DNA of 64,000 nt from Anaeramoeba flamelloides (Eukaryota > Metamonada > Anaeramoebidae), in contig JANTQA010000015.1 in the NCBI GenBank assembly GCA_027625915.1, positions 8,151,001-8,215,000 of the forward strand, given 5' to 3'. Under the pieces are notes generated by a model. The model was given only the letters and a program-made list of their open reading frames with translations, had not been told where the DNA came from and did no database searches. Below are positions 35,626 through 48,500 of this stretch, piece after piece. The position numbers were made by a program, and so were the translations under genes. Every line of letters begins with the position of its first letter. Position 1 is the first letter of the stretch.

Positions 35626-36670
35626 GTATAAATTTTTTTTAATTTGTTTTTGTATTTTGGCTTTTTTTTTTTCTTCAATTTTATTCTTCTTTTCTTCTTT
35701 ACTTTTTTATTTTTTTTTTTATAATAAATTAAATATAAAACAAAATGTTTGAAACTCCAAATTATCCTTAAGAAATGTGAGATTTTTTATTTCTTTTTAA
35801 AATTCATACTTCTACAATTATAAAATCTTATTGTTAACAATTTTAATTTCCTCAAGAAATTGGGAAATTTTGAATCAAATATTCTAATGAAAGGATCCCA
35901 AAAAAATTTTAAACACATTTTTTTTTTGCAATTTATGGTTTGTTCTGGCATTTAGTTTATGATTATCGACTTTAATGTGAGGTTTATTAAACATTCTATT
36001 CTACAACAATCGAAGTTTGGTTGATTCGTGAAAAAAAAAGAGAGAGAATTTTTCATTTTTGGTTTGACCCCTTTGAGTGAAATGGGGTTTATATTTAAGC
36101 CATATTATTTTTTTTATATTTATTTTTAAATCCATCAATCAAATAAATCCCCTAAACAAAAAATTTCCATTTCCGAATTTTTGGCTTGTTGTGGGTAATT
36201 ATAAGAAAAAGTTCACGGGATTAGTAACTCTTGTTTATTTTTTCCCCAAAAATCATAGAGTTGTTATTTACATAAGTGCACATTTAAAACTTGATATGCA
36301 GCCCGATTTATAAACTTTAGAGGGATGATTTATCATTTTGAAAAGAGTTCATTTTTACCAATGTGATTTTCAATCAAAAAGAAGAGATCCTTTTTTGTTA
36401 AGTTTTTGGGTTAAAATTAAAAAAAAAAAAATTCAAAAAAAAAAAATAATTTTGAAGAAATCTATTTAGTAATTTCTGAGAGTCTGTTGAACAAGTAACA
36501 TTGAATTTTTAATCTTATTTATAAAAAATACAATAAATAATAAATCAAATCTTGAATCCTTGATTATCTAAAAAAAATTGAGTTTCTATTTTATTCACAA
36601 ATATTTATTAAATTTCTTGAAATTTAAAAAGATTAGCCAATATTCTTTTTCAAATATTAAAAATAAACCT

Positions 36671-36870
36671 TTTTCAAATAAAAGGGCACAAAAAATTTCA
36701 AGAATTATTCATAAGTGAATCAAATTAATTGTAGTAACATTCTAAAATATAATAAACTCTTTAAAACATAAAAAAAAACACTCAACTGAATCTTTAAAAC
36801 TCATTAAAACAAAACAATAAAAATTAAAATTCAATATTTTAAAAATTGGTGTGCCCTTTTATTTGAAATT
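36671..36870. mobile_element. MITE family M6
   Basis: Perfect 18-bp ends TTTCAAATAAAAGGGCAC (36672-36689) and its complement (36851-36868) bound about 200 bp of AT-rich, non-coding DNA. A solo copy of the right end, GTGCCCTTTTGTTTGAAA, lies at 37343-37360. I could not fix the target duplication. Confidence 0.7.
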
Positions 36871-37669
36871 AGAAATCTCGTTTTGTAAATTGTAATGAAA
36901 AAAATTATAAAACCCAATAAAAACCTTTGAACAGGGCGAATTGGGAAAAAGTTCTCTACATTTTGTTGATGATTCTTTACACATCGAACTTTTGTTCTTT
37001 AAAGTCTCATTTTCAAGATAAAGCCGCAATTCATCTGGTTCTTTTGTTGGAATGTTTTTTCTTTATTTCTCTTTTCTTTGTTCCATCATCAATCCAATAA
37101 TGGTCTTTCTTAATTCCTATTTCTAGCTCATTCGAAATCAAACTTAAACTATTTCCATTTATACACTGTTAGATTATTTCCAAATTGGTTTCTTCTTATC
37201 TTGTTTTTTTCATTTTCCAACTGTTCAATATCCAAAAATAAAAAAAGCAAAAAAAGAAAAAATGAATAATTAAAATGAAAATCACCAATAAGTAATTATC
37301 TTATAAACAATGAAATTCGTTGGTATTGACGATTTGAGAGGTGTGCCCTTTTGTTTGAAAAATAGTTTACTAACAAGGGGCTTTTGGTATTTAAAGTGGT
37401 TTTTTGGTAATATATATGTTTTTTTTTTATATTAGAATTATTTATTAGAATTTTTTTTTATTTGTTTGGTAATCTTTAAATAATTGAGAAATAATTGTAA
37501 ATTATATTGATATGTTTAATAATTATGTTGTTTATAGCTCACTGAAAAAAATAATACGGGGTTATTAATTATTGATTATAAATAATCAAATTAAAATGTA
37601 TTTATTTATTTTATACGTTGAATTTTCCCGGTTTTATAAAACATAATGGAAGAATTTTTAATTGAATTG

Positions 37670-38350
37670 TTTGGCTTTTTTTCTCATATTTTTTTATTCA
37701 ATCAAAAGAAAAAATTGATTTGAACTATTCTTTGAGTCAAAAAATTATATTTTTCTAAATTTAAAATAATTATTATAATTTTTTTAAAATTAAGTAGATT
37801 TTTTATACTGGGCTATTTTAGAACTTTGTGGTTTCATTTTTAAAGTGTATTTTGGTACACTTCCTTTACAGACCATAAGATTTCTTTCTTCTTTCAAATA
37901 AAATAATTTATTTTTAAATCATTCAGAAATATGTTGGATTTTGAACTTTTTAAAAATGAGAAAAATAGATCAAACTGTTCAAACCCTAGTACCAATATAA
38001 AAGCAAAATATGTCCATTTTTTTTTGTCATTTTTTTTTCAATCTCCTTTTTCAAAAACCCCATGAAAAAAAGGGTTGCCCTGAAATGTAAAAATGATTAC
38101 TATTCAAACCTAGCCAAATACTTGGTTCAAAACTATAACTTAAAGATATTCCAAAAAAGTTAATTTAAATAAAATGACAAAAAAATGGCCATTTTTTGCT
38201 TTTATACTGGTATTAGGGCTTTAAAAACAATAATCTATTTCTGAAAATAAGCTTTGAAAGTAAGTTTTGTTTTGTAGTAATCAGATTTTTACACCATTTT
38301 TCAATTTCAAGATGTGGTAAAATTTTTTTGAATTTGCTATTTAATTTATT
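37670..38350 (+). repeat. Dispersed repeat R3, copy interrupted by a MITE
   Basis: It aligns with 53140-53620 on both sides of the 37984-38218 insert. To the left are GATTTGAACTATTCTTTG / GATTTGATTTGTTCTTTG, ACACTTCCTTTA and a GATCAAACTG-like end. To the right are GTAAGTTxxxTTTTGT, TTTTTACACC and TTTCAATTTCAAGATG. Confidence 0.65.
37984..38218. mobile_element. MITE family M8 nested in repeat R3
   Basis: Long (about 48-bp) inverted ends begin CCCTAGTACCAATATAAAAG at the left and, in reverse complement, CCCTAATACCAGTATAAAAG at the right. Both run into a CCATTTTTTT and TGTCATTT stretch. It is 235 bp and non-coding. The R3 copy at 53 kb has only AAACTGATTAAAAATATTAA at the matching place, so this insert is younger than R3. 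The target duplication is ambiguous because the flanks are A-rich. Confidence 0.8.
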
Positions 38351-38755
38351 AGAAGATTTTTTTTAGTTTACTAGTACCTTAAGAAATCAAAACAAAGAGA
38401 AACATCTTCTTCTTCTTCTGCTTCATGAAGAATTATTCAATTCATAAAGAAAAAGATCATCAAATGTAAGGATAAAAAACAAATTTTTCAAATAACCTAT
38501 GATTGAATTTTGTTTATTTATTAAAAGTGTGCTCTTAAAATTATTAATTGGTAATAATTTTTCGTTGGTAAATAAAATAAAAATCGAAAAGAAAAGAAAA
38601 ACAAAGAAAAGAAAAGAAAAGAAAAGAAAAAGAAAAGAAATGTTTCGGTTAAATAAAAAGAAATTTCAAAAGTTTTTTCACTTTCTGAAAAAAATGAAAA
38701 ACAAAGCAGAGAATCAAAAATAAAAAAACAAAAATTTCAAACAAAGGCGAATAGT

Positions 38756-39871
38756 TTAAAGCATGATTGTTTCTTTCATTATATTTTGATTAACACCTTT
38801 GTGTGGGCAAACTGTTAAGCTGTTGATATTACATTCATCTCTTACTGTTACATCTTCCCCTAAGAAGCAGTGGCTTTGTATTCTGGTCCAAGACCCGATG
38901 TGTGATCCCCATCCTATAATTGAATTCTCGATATAGGAGCTCTGTCCGATCACGACACCGTCCATGATCGTACAATTTTTCAATCTACAGCCATTGCCGA
39001 TTCGGACATTTTTGCCAATGACCACATTTGGGCCGATTCTACAGTTTTCGCCGATTTGTACGCCCTTTCTTCCCTCCTTTGGCACAAGAACTGCGCCTTG
39101 TATGTCCTCTCCTTCGATCAAAACGCCTCCATGGATTTTGACCTTTTTGCTTTCTTTAATTTGGCTACTGATAAATTTCAAATACAATGTTGATCCCAAA
39201 ATGAAATCGCCTGGCTTACCGACGTCCATCCAAAAGCCATTGAGGTGATAGCAATATATTTTCTCCTCCTTTGCGAGCTTTGGGAAGATTTCTCGTTCCA
39301 AAGACGTCCATCTTAAGGGGATGGTATCAAGCACGCTTGGATTAAGGATGTAAATTCCTGCGTTGATCCGATCACCAACAAATTCCTGTGGCTTTTCAAC
39401 AAATCTTTCAATTTTGCCATTTTCTTGATGCACAATGACACCATACCTTGATGGGTCTTCAACTTTGGTGGCCAAGATGGTTCCTTCAGATTTGTTCTTT
39501 TTATGGTACTCAAGCATATCGGCAAATGGGAAGTCGCAGATCACATCAGAGTTCAGCACAAAAAAGGGCTCGTCGCCCTTTAGGTATTCTTCTGCTAACT
39601 TGAGTGGGCCTCCGGTTCCTAGTGGCTCGGTTTCTAACGAAAATTTAATTTCAATGTCTAATTCCTTTTTGACTTCCTTGGCAAACTTCCTCATTTCGCT
39701 TGGCTGGTAATTAACTGCCAACACAATTGTCCTGACACCAACAGCATGAAGCGCTTTGATTTGGTGAAGAATAATTGGTTCGTTTGCAAAATCAATTAGT
39801 GGCTTGGGCTTGGTAAAGGTAAATGGTCGAAGCCTTGTTCCGTATCCTCCTGCTAAGAATAGTGCTTTCAT
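38756..39871 (-). CDS. GMPPB: GDP-mannose pyrophosphorylase (mannose-1-phosphate guanylyltransferase, beta type)
   Basis: Makes GDP-mannose from mannose 1-phosphate and GTP, the cytosolic donor for N-glycans, GPI anchors and O-mannosylation. It is 371 aa from ATG 39871 in a single exon, near the family's usual 360. The nucleotidyltransferase signature LAGGYGTRLRPFT...KPKP lies at residues 6-24. NSD with the metal-binding D109, FVEKPQEFVGDRINAGIY and GFWMDVGKP follow as in the family. From about residue 245, hexapeptide repeats (IGENCRIGPNVVIGKNVRIG) build the left-handed beta helix. The end (VCPHKGVNQN...IML) is the usual GMPPB terminus. It has no low-complexity inserts, which fits a strongly constrained housekeeping enzyme. 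The upstream side is a T/A-rich stretch with no visible leader signal. Confidence 0.96.
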   Translation of the reverse strand: MKALFLAGGYGTRLRPFTFTKPKPLIDFANEPIILHQIKALHAVGVRTIVLAVNYQPSEMRKFAKEVKKELDIEIKFSLETEPLGTGGPLKLAEEYLKGDEPFFVLNSDVICDFPFADMLEYHKKNKSEGTILATKVEDPSRYGVIVHQENGKIERFVEKPQEFVGDRINAGIYILNPSVLDTIPLRWTSLEREIFPKLAKEEKIYCYHLNGFWMDVGKPGDFILGSTLYLKFISSQIKESKKVKIHGGVLIEGEDIQGAVLVPKEGRKGVQIGENCRIGPNVVIGKNVRIGNGCRLKNCTIMDGVVIGQSSYIENSIIGWGSHIGSWTRIQSHCFLGEDVTVRDECNINSLTVCPHKGVNQNIMKETIML

Positions 39872-40739
39872 TTGTTTTGATAAACTTTTATTTTTTTTTT
39901 TTTTTTATTTTTTTTTTTTGAGAAAAGAATAGACAAAATGAAAGGTAGGAAAAGCGATAAAAAGAAAAATATTAAAAATTTAGCCAAATGGAATAAAACC
40001 ACGAAAGAAAAGCAAAAACAACATAAAGGGAAATTGGTTAAAAAGAAAGCAAACTAAAAAGGTGAAATTAGTAAAAATTTACATTTTTGATGTATGTTAG
40101 AAAAATGAAAGATTTTTTTTTCCCTTTTTCCAAAATATTGGAAAGTTTTTTTGTCTTGATTTTCAACCAAAAGAGCTGGCTTTTCTCAACTTATTGTTGA
40201 ACCAAACTTTTTGGAATTTTGAATACTTTCTTATTTAACAGTTTCTTTAATCATGAATATTAAAGTGCAAGAATTCTGAAATTTTGATTGGTTGAATTTT
40301 AACAAGATATATTGATTCATTACACAAAATAGAAACAATCTGTAAAAAAGATCTAAATTCCTTTAAAAAATTAACTAGAATCGTTGACAAAAGAGTTTTT
40401 TTTAGAGGTTTTACAACCTAAATTTCAGATAATTAAAACAACCGTTTGAAGAACGATTTTTTAAAAAATAAGAATTATTTCTGAAAGAATATTCTTACAG
40501 TTGAAGGACTTCTAATAAATTTGAAATACATAACGAAAATAACAGCACCCCTTTTAGCAACACTAGGTGTTCAAATTTCAAAGAGTCAGCTTGAAAAAAG
40601 ATTTGTTTAAGGGCTAAGTCAACTATAAAAAAAATGTATGAGTAAATTTAATTGCAAATTTAAAAAAATTTTATAGTTTCTGAAATTGAGAAATAAAGTA
40701 AAAATCTGATGACTAAAAACCAAACTTTCATTTAAATAC

Positions 40740-41050
40740 AATTATTTTCAGAAGAGAATTATTGTTTTTAAAAGTTAGATCCATTTTTTTCATTTTAAAA
40801 AAGTTCCAAATTCCGAACATATTTCTGAATTATTTAAAAAAAAAATATTTTTATTGAAGAAGAAAGAAATATTATTGGCTATAAAGAAAGTGTAATAAAA
40901 TCCACTTTGAAAATGAAACCACTTAATTTTGGAATAATCTAGTATACAAAATCAATTTAATTTCTAGAAAATTACCATAATTATTTTAAACTTCTAAAAT
41001 ATATTATTTCATTATACATAGAATATTTCAAATTAATTTTTTTCATTTTA
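40740..41050 (-). repeat. Dispersed repeat R3, inverted decayed copy
   Basis: The reverse complement holds GTGGTTTCATTTTCAAAGTG, a CACTTTCTTTA-like stretch, AAATATTTTTTTTT and AATATGTTCGGAATTTGGAA. These match the order seen at 37830-37930. Confidence 0.45.
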
Positions 41051-42254
41051 CCTAATAAAAAAAATACCAGATAAAAAACAAAACCATTAAAATAAAAAAT
41101 CTCACCCACTATACTTTTTCGGTATAACCTGTAAAATTCAACTTATAACTTAAAGAAATACCTTTTAATTTGATAATTTATATTCAATAATTAATAACCC
41201 AATCAAATTCTTCCAGTGAGTTATTAAAAACCAACAATTAAAAGTACCAATAGATCAAAATATCATCACTTAATTTTTTAAATACTGATAAATTCTAAAA
41301 AATTTCAAAAAAATTTTATTTCTATTTCAATTTTTATAAATCTTCCAACTGTTTCTTATCAAACAGCCCAGGATAAAGAATATTGAATAACAACTAATTT
41401 TACCGAGTATCTTAACACTCGACTTCATTAAAATACTTTATTCAATGCTTCAGTATATTAATTTCAAAAAGGAAAACAAAGTAAAAATTTCCAAACATAA
41501 TTTTCAATTTATTAGTATTTTCATAAAAATATATTTTATTAATAGAAATAGATATAATAATAAAAAATTGATAAATTATATCTATTAACGTGATTTTAAT
41601 AAATACCATCTTTATTTAGACCATATATAAAAGAAATAAAGATTAACTGATCTTATAAATTACAAATAATTTTGAATAATTATTGAAAATAAAAGAATGA
41701 ATGATCTATTTTTTCTGATCTTCATGTTATTATATTAGATTTATTTTTCTTTCATTTGTAAAATAAAATTAAAGTTGCTATTTTTTTTGTTCATACAAAC
41801 TCTCAGATATCACTGGAGTGAGATTTCCTTAAAATAAAACTGTTTTGGCAAATTCGCTTTTTTCTTTTTTATACCCAAAAATTCAACCAAAAAGGAACAA
41901 GGATTTCTCTGGAAATTAATGGGATAAAATAAATTCTTTTAATATTAACACTCTTTCCTCTATAGTTAATACAATCACCTTCTTATTAGTTTTAAAGTAT
42001 ACTTTCCAAAAAAAAAAAAAAAAAAACGTATAAAAAAAAATTGTACCCTTTTCATTGGAACGTATCTTGCAAAATTCACAATTAATTTATGAAATTAAAA
42101 TTGCAAACAATAAGATTTTGTACTGGTAAATGTATGGTTTTGAAAAGAACATACATCACCTCACCAATCTTAATGTTAATTTGGGGGTTCAAACATTTTT
42201 TTATTTTTCAAATTGAAATTTATAAAAAATGAGAAAAAATGAAAAAAAATGTGT

Positions 42255-42372
42255 AAAAATGAAAAAAAATTTTGATCTAAAAATTGGAAATTTATTTTGA
42301 AAAGAATAATGAATTAAACTCAAAGAATATATTCTATTTCTTCATTAAAACTGGACTCCTTGGAATGAAAAA
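42255..42372 (+). repeat. R1 tail fragment
   Basis: GATCTAAAAATTGGAAATTT, AAGAATAATGAATTAAACTC, ATTCTATTTCTTCATTAAAA and GAAAAAGAGTTTA match the R1 tail. The plus-strand frame starting near here is therefore repeat sequence. Confidence 0.65.
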
Positions 42373-45300
42373 GAGTTTATATTTAAACTTTCATACTATT
42401 TTGGTGTCAACTTTTTTTTCTTTATATACATTTTTTTTATTATTAGCTCCATCCAAAAATGTGGGGCAAAAAAATATCCATCAATATAAGAATAAATTCT
42501 TTATTCAGTTATTAAACTCAAAACTTTAGACAAAAAAAACGAATCCATTAATAATAATAAAACTCTTGATTAAAATTTGTGTTTATTGATCAAAGTTCGA
42601 AGAATAAAAAATAAAAATAAAAAAAAATTGCCCCTAATTTTTTGAAAAATATCCAAAATTAGTAATGTCTATTTAACAATCTTTAGTTCGATCTTTTTTT
42701 CAATTTTTTTTTTTGATAATGTGTAAAATCATACTTCAATATATTTTTTGATTTGATCTTTAGATTTTTTGTTTTTCATTTGATCATTAACTTTTTGTTT
42801 TTCCCATTAACTTTTTTTGTTTTTTTTTTTTTTTTTTTCTTTTTAAAACATTTAAAAAAAGCAAACTGAATGAAAAAAAAAAAAAAAAAAACATTTTTAT
42901 TTTTTCTTTTTTTTTTGTTTATCTCACCTCTTTAATTCAAGTGTACAACTGTTCTGAGCAATTTTTCCACCAAAGTCCATCGAAGTCAACTCAATTGTTT
43001 AGAATCAAAAGAATTTTTGGTTGATTTCTTATCACATCTCTTCTGATCTTTGTTAAATTTTGGACAATAATAATAACAAAGTAAAAATGAAAAAAATGAA
43101 GAATTCGAAAAAATAATGAAAAGAGAAATTTGACTCTATTATTTTTTCAAAATTAAAAATTTTGCAAAATAATTTTAATTCAAAAAAAAATATTTAGAAT
43201 CCATTAATAAAACTTCAAAATACAAGAAATTAAGTATGATATGCTAAAATACAATTATTGTTGTAAATTTTGTATAATTAAATTAATATTAAGAAATAAT
43301 TATTGAAATAAAAAATGCCCTATATTATTGGAAATAGCTTATCCTTCAAAGGGGAAAGAAGAACTAATTCGGATAATATACACCAGTGAATAGTTTATAG
43401 ACACGAATTAATATAATCAATCAGATATATTTTTGTCAAACTTGAAAAACTTGTATTCTTTGTAATTTCCTTACCACAAAAACAACAAAGTTCATTTTGT
43501 TTTTTCAAAAGGAAGAACAAATATAATTCCAATTTCAAATCTATACGATTATTTTACAACCATTTTTAAAATTTCATTAAAATTATCCAAAACATTTTCA
43601 AATATATATTACTCTTGTCCTTTTAATAAAAAACACTTTTGCAAAATATTATTTCAAAAAAAAATTGAAAAAAAAAATAAAAGCTAAAATCAGAAAAAAA
43701 TTTTTTAATTTTGAAATTTCCAAAATATATTGTTTTTTTCTTATTCTAATATCTATTTCAATCCTGTAAACATATATAATTCGCATACTTCAATCGACAT
43801 CACTTGAATAAAAACAATTTATTGCAATTAAAAAAACACTATTAAGTAATAATAAAATTTGAAAGTTAATATTTATTTAAATAACAGTGGAATTATAAAA
43901 TACAAGGTAAAAGAAAAAATACTCTAAGGTTTGATAAATGATATCAAAAAGAAAAAAAGGAATGATAATAATAACACATCAACCCTAATCGAAAATTCAT
44001 TATCTATTCTCAAATTAAATTAAATTAAAGAAAAGTGTTTCTTTGGTAATTTTATGATTTTTCATAAACATAATATTAAACTTTTTTTTAAAAAAAAAAT
44101 ATCAATAGATTATTATAGAAACCTTTTTAAAAAATCTTTTTTTTTTCTTATTTTTTTTTTTTTTTTTGTTTATTTACAATTTTTTGTTTTTACCTTTAAC
44201 TATAGAAATAATTTGGATATGCCTTTTCTTATATAATTATGAAATCTATGCTTACCCTCACAGCCCCCAATTCATAAACTTAAGTAAATGCCTACTTAAC
44301 CCATATTTTCCAATTTTCAATAATAATTATCTTGTTACTTTTTTCGACAATTTATCCAATACTCTAATAACTAATAACAAAATTAATTTTTATTACTTTT
44401 TTGAATCACAAAATAAATTTCTGAAAATTTTTTATCTATAATATGAATATAGTCATCAAAAGCCACAATAAATATACATTATTTATCTAAAGTTTTAAAA
44501 ATCAATTCCCAAGAAAAAAAGTACCTAATAAACATTAAAATTAATAAAGAAATTATACAAAAAGAATTATTAAAAAAATAGTTAGATTATTTTTCAAAAA
44601 AAAATATCAAAAAAAAAAAAATCATCCAAAGTAATCAATTCAAAAATGAATACTTATTAAAAATTGATTTATAATAAAACAATATTTATTTTTTATATTT
44701 TACAAAAATTGTAGATAATTATTTTCATTTTTTTTTATCAATTAAAAATCGAAAAATTAAAAAATGAAAACAAAAAAAAAAAATGACACAGATTATTCTG
44801 AATTCTAAAAATAATACTATAGGTATATTTCTAGTATATCTCAAGGTTTACATTTTAATTCTAAAAAAAAAAAAAAAAAATGATATTATGTTAACAAATA
44901 TAATTCTAAATGGATAATTAGTTTTCAATGAAATATATTAAATAAATTTAAAGTATAAAAAACAAAAATCTCAAATATTGGAATTTAAAATTATAATATA
45001 ATAATAAATCAGTTAGAGAATAGATATTAATTAAATCAGAATAAAATTATATTTTTCATATTAATTTATAAAAAAATAAATAAAATAATAATTTTAAATC
45101 ATTGATATCACATTTTCTATTGGAGTGAATATATTGGTTAACTATTCGTAAATAATAAATAATAAATAATAATAAATTTTTATTTATTAAAATAATGAAA
45201 TAATTCTTTAATAAATAAAACTTGAAAAGAAAAATTAAAAAAATAAACCCATTTTATTTGTTATTATTATTATTTTGTATCGTTTTCTTAAGAAAAATAT

Positions 45301-45500
45301 TTTATGTTTAGTTTTACTTTACCATTCTTTATTTAAAATTTTTATTATTCTTCATTCCTTTATTTTGTTTTATTTTATTTATCGAATAATAATTTTTAAT
45401 TTCTTTAGAAATCTTTAATAGATTGATATTATTTAGTTTAGCTTTAACTAATAATATAATATCAATATTTTTTTTTCTTTTTTTTTTTTTAGTAAATATT

Positions 45501-45559
45501 TTAATAATTATCGAATCTATCATTAAATAATTGATTTTTTTGATAAAATTTCTTTTGAT

Positions 45560-45591
<32 letters not shown>

Positions 45592-48500
45592 TTTTTTTGG
45601 TATTGTTGATTTCTATTTGAATTTATTTTGTTATGATAATTAGTAGTTTGGGTTTTTGAATTTTTATAATATGGATTTGAATAGTTTTGTTTTCTTTGGA
45701 ATTGTCTTTGATTTTGATTTTTTTTATAATTCTGGAACTGGGCTTGATTTTGGTTTTGGTGATGGAATTGGCTTTGTTTATAGAAATTTCTTTGATTTGC
45801 ATAATTTCCTTGCTTTTGGAATAGTTTTTTGTTTTGGAATTTTTTATTATTCTGGAGCTGATTTTGGTTTTGATTTTGCTTATTTGATTGTTTTTCAACC
45901 TTCCCAAACTTTGCTTGCCTTTGCTTTAGCTTTGATCCCATATCTTGCTTTTTCGATTTATCCCCGATCTTTATTATTTTGTTATTTTCTTTTTTATTTG
46001 GAAATCTTGATTTTCTATTTTGTATTAATTGCTTTAATTTACTATTTTCAGAATTTGTATTATTATCTGATTTAGCAGTTGGCTTTCTCCCTTCACTTAA
46101 ATTAACTGTATCTAATTTTTTTTTATTCATTTCTCTTTTTGATTCTTTAAATCTATTTTTTCTTTTTTCAAGAAGAAGATTTTTTTTAATTTTTTGTTCT
46201 TCTTCTTTTTTAATCTCTTCATTATTCTTGGAATAAGGCTTTTTGTTCTTGTAATTACCATGATCATTATTCTTATAATTGCTTTTATCAGTGTTAGTAT
46301 TCTTTGCATAATTATTCTTGTTATTATTTATATACAGCTTTTCTTTCTTAATTTTTTCCCTTTTTAAATTTTTAATTTCCTTTTTAGATGGGATAATTAT
46401 TGATGAAGCATTCTCATTTTTGTCCGTAATAAATAAATCATCATTTTCATTTTTTTTTTTGCTTTTTTCTTTGTACGATCTTTTTTTAAGATCCTTTCGA
46501 TTTGTTTTTAAATCTGTACTTACCCTTTTCCTATGCTCACGTCGATCGTTATCCCCACGAATGTGTCGATCTTTGTGTCCAGAGAGATCTTTGTGCTCAC
46601 GAGCAGGGCGATCCCTGTGCTCATGACGATGATGCCCATGGGCAGTGCTATCACCAGTGCGTTTATTATGAAGTTCATCTTTGTTATAATTATGATTGAT
46701 TGCAGAATTTGAAGTCTTTGCATATTTTGAATATGATGATTTACTATGTGAACCATATCTTGGATTAGCTTTAAGAGAGGATTTAGATTCTGAATGTGAT
46801 TTTGAATCTTTATAAGAATCAGAATTATTTGAATGGTATTTTTCTTTTGGATAATTAGATGGCTTTTTATCATATTTATCAGTTCTTGAATTTGATTTTG
46901 TTTCATGACGATAATTTGTTTTAGTTTTAATTTGATTTGAATGCATTGAATAATAATTTGATCCCTTTGGCGATCTTCTTCTATTTGAAAAATCATTAGA
47001 CGAGCCTTGATAAGCAACTCTTTTTCGAATTTGTTTTTGCTTTAAATCTGATGGAAATGGCTTTGAAGAATTATTTTCATTTTTACGAAAGGAATGATCT
47101 TGAATATGCCTTTTTCTGGAATCTTTATAGGAATTTTGGTAATCTTCATGCCTTTGTTGATTACTATTTTCATAATATTTTTCATTATTTCTGGTTTTTT
47201 CTAAATTTGAACTTCTTGATGATCTATTTACAGAATAATGATCGTTTGTTTCTTTTTTATAATTTAAATCAGAGGTTTGATTATGATAATTTATATCATT
47301 ATTATTAGGATAACGATAACGATTCATATTGCTACCAGTATTGGTATTATTTTGTCTATTAAAATTATAATTATTTGAATTATGGTAACTAGAATTATTG
47401 CTCTGATTTCTATAATCATTGTTATTATCATAGGGTTTATTATTGGGCTTCTCCCTCATAGTTTTAAATCTATTATCATTTGGGTACTTTGCTTGGTTAT
47501 CATTTGGATATTTTGTTTGATTCTCTTTTGGATATCTATTTTGGCTATCTTTTGGATATCTATTTTGATTCTCTTTTGGATATCTATTTTGGTTATCTTT
47601 TGAATATCTATTTTGAATATTATCGTTATTCTTATAATCGCCTTCATTATGACGCTGATTATAATAATCATATTTTTTTTGATTATATTCATAATTATTT
47701 GTGTTCATATTTTTATGATGATAATCTTTTTCTTTTTCAACTCTATTTGGTGCATTTTTTGATTCATTTATTCTTTCCTTTTCAGATCTAAAACGTGAAT
47801 TGTTATAACGCTCTGGATACGAAGAATAGCCAGTTTCTCCAAATTTCTGATTATATTGGTATTTTTTCGGTTGCTCATTTCTGGACCCATATTGTGGCTG
47901 TTCATAACGAGATCTATTTTGAATTGGATAATTGCTTTTAGTAGTCGGATAACTGGCCCTACGATCATTATGATATGAGGGAAATTGTCTTTGATCTTGG
48001 TTATAAGAACCCCGGTTTTTATTCTGTTGGTTGTATTGATTATGTCTTGGATTGTTTCTGTGTTCGTTTGAATAGTTAAATTCATTATTTCTTTTATAAT
48101 CATTTCGTTGCCTTTCATTTATTCTTGGTTCATTTTGCCTTGGGTGCGTTTTGTAATTTGATTGATATTGATTATTTTTATGATATTGTTCTCTTCTTTT
48201 CGTGTAGTAATTTGGCTCGGCTTTAGAATGGCCATACCTCTTTTGGTTGGAATTGAAAGGATAATTCCGTTGGTTGTTTGGATTTTTTATTCTGGAACTT
48301 GATGGTTGGCGTGAAGGTGATGGTGACTTTGAATAAGATTTTTTATTAGAATAAGATCTATTACTCGATTGAGAAGTTGAACGAGAACGGGAGCGAGAAC
48401 GGGAGCTAGAATGGGATTGGGAACGAGTTGGTGATTTGGAATTTGATCTTGATCTTGATCTAGAAGGTGAGTGTGAACGTGAAAGTGATTTTGATTTTGA

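Larger units (their letters stand above)
31109..38755. other. Gene-free, repeat-rich region
   Basis: Recognisable pieces are MITE M3 copy 2 (31646-31874), R4 (32040-32450), R3 copies (32570-32880; 37670-38350) and a TA run near 33095. R2 copy 2 (34060-34200), a T31 run (35437-35467), an inverted R1 tail (35500-35625), MITE 36671-36870 and MITE 37984-38218 also lie here. A plus-strand frame at 36077 starts with GTG and is not convincing. I see no gene. Confidence 0.6.
39872..45500. other. Gene-free AT-rich region
   Basis: An inverted, decayed R3 copy is readable at about 40740-41050. An R1 tail fragment lies at 42255-42372. Poly-A and poly-T runs occur around 42010, 42820-42890 and 44160. The short frames at 42284, 44054 and 44166 are low-complexity and overlap repeats. 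I see no exon with a recognisable domain on either strand. Confidence 0.6.

Noticed and set aside
47475-47625. Regularly spaced 21-bp repeats resembling a small repeat array
   Set aside because: The period equals seven codons in the frame of the RS protein. There are no distinct spacers, so it is coding sequence and not CRISPR.
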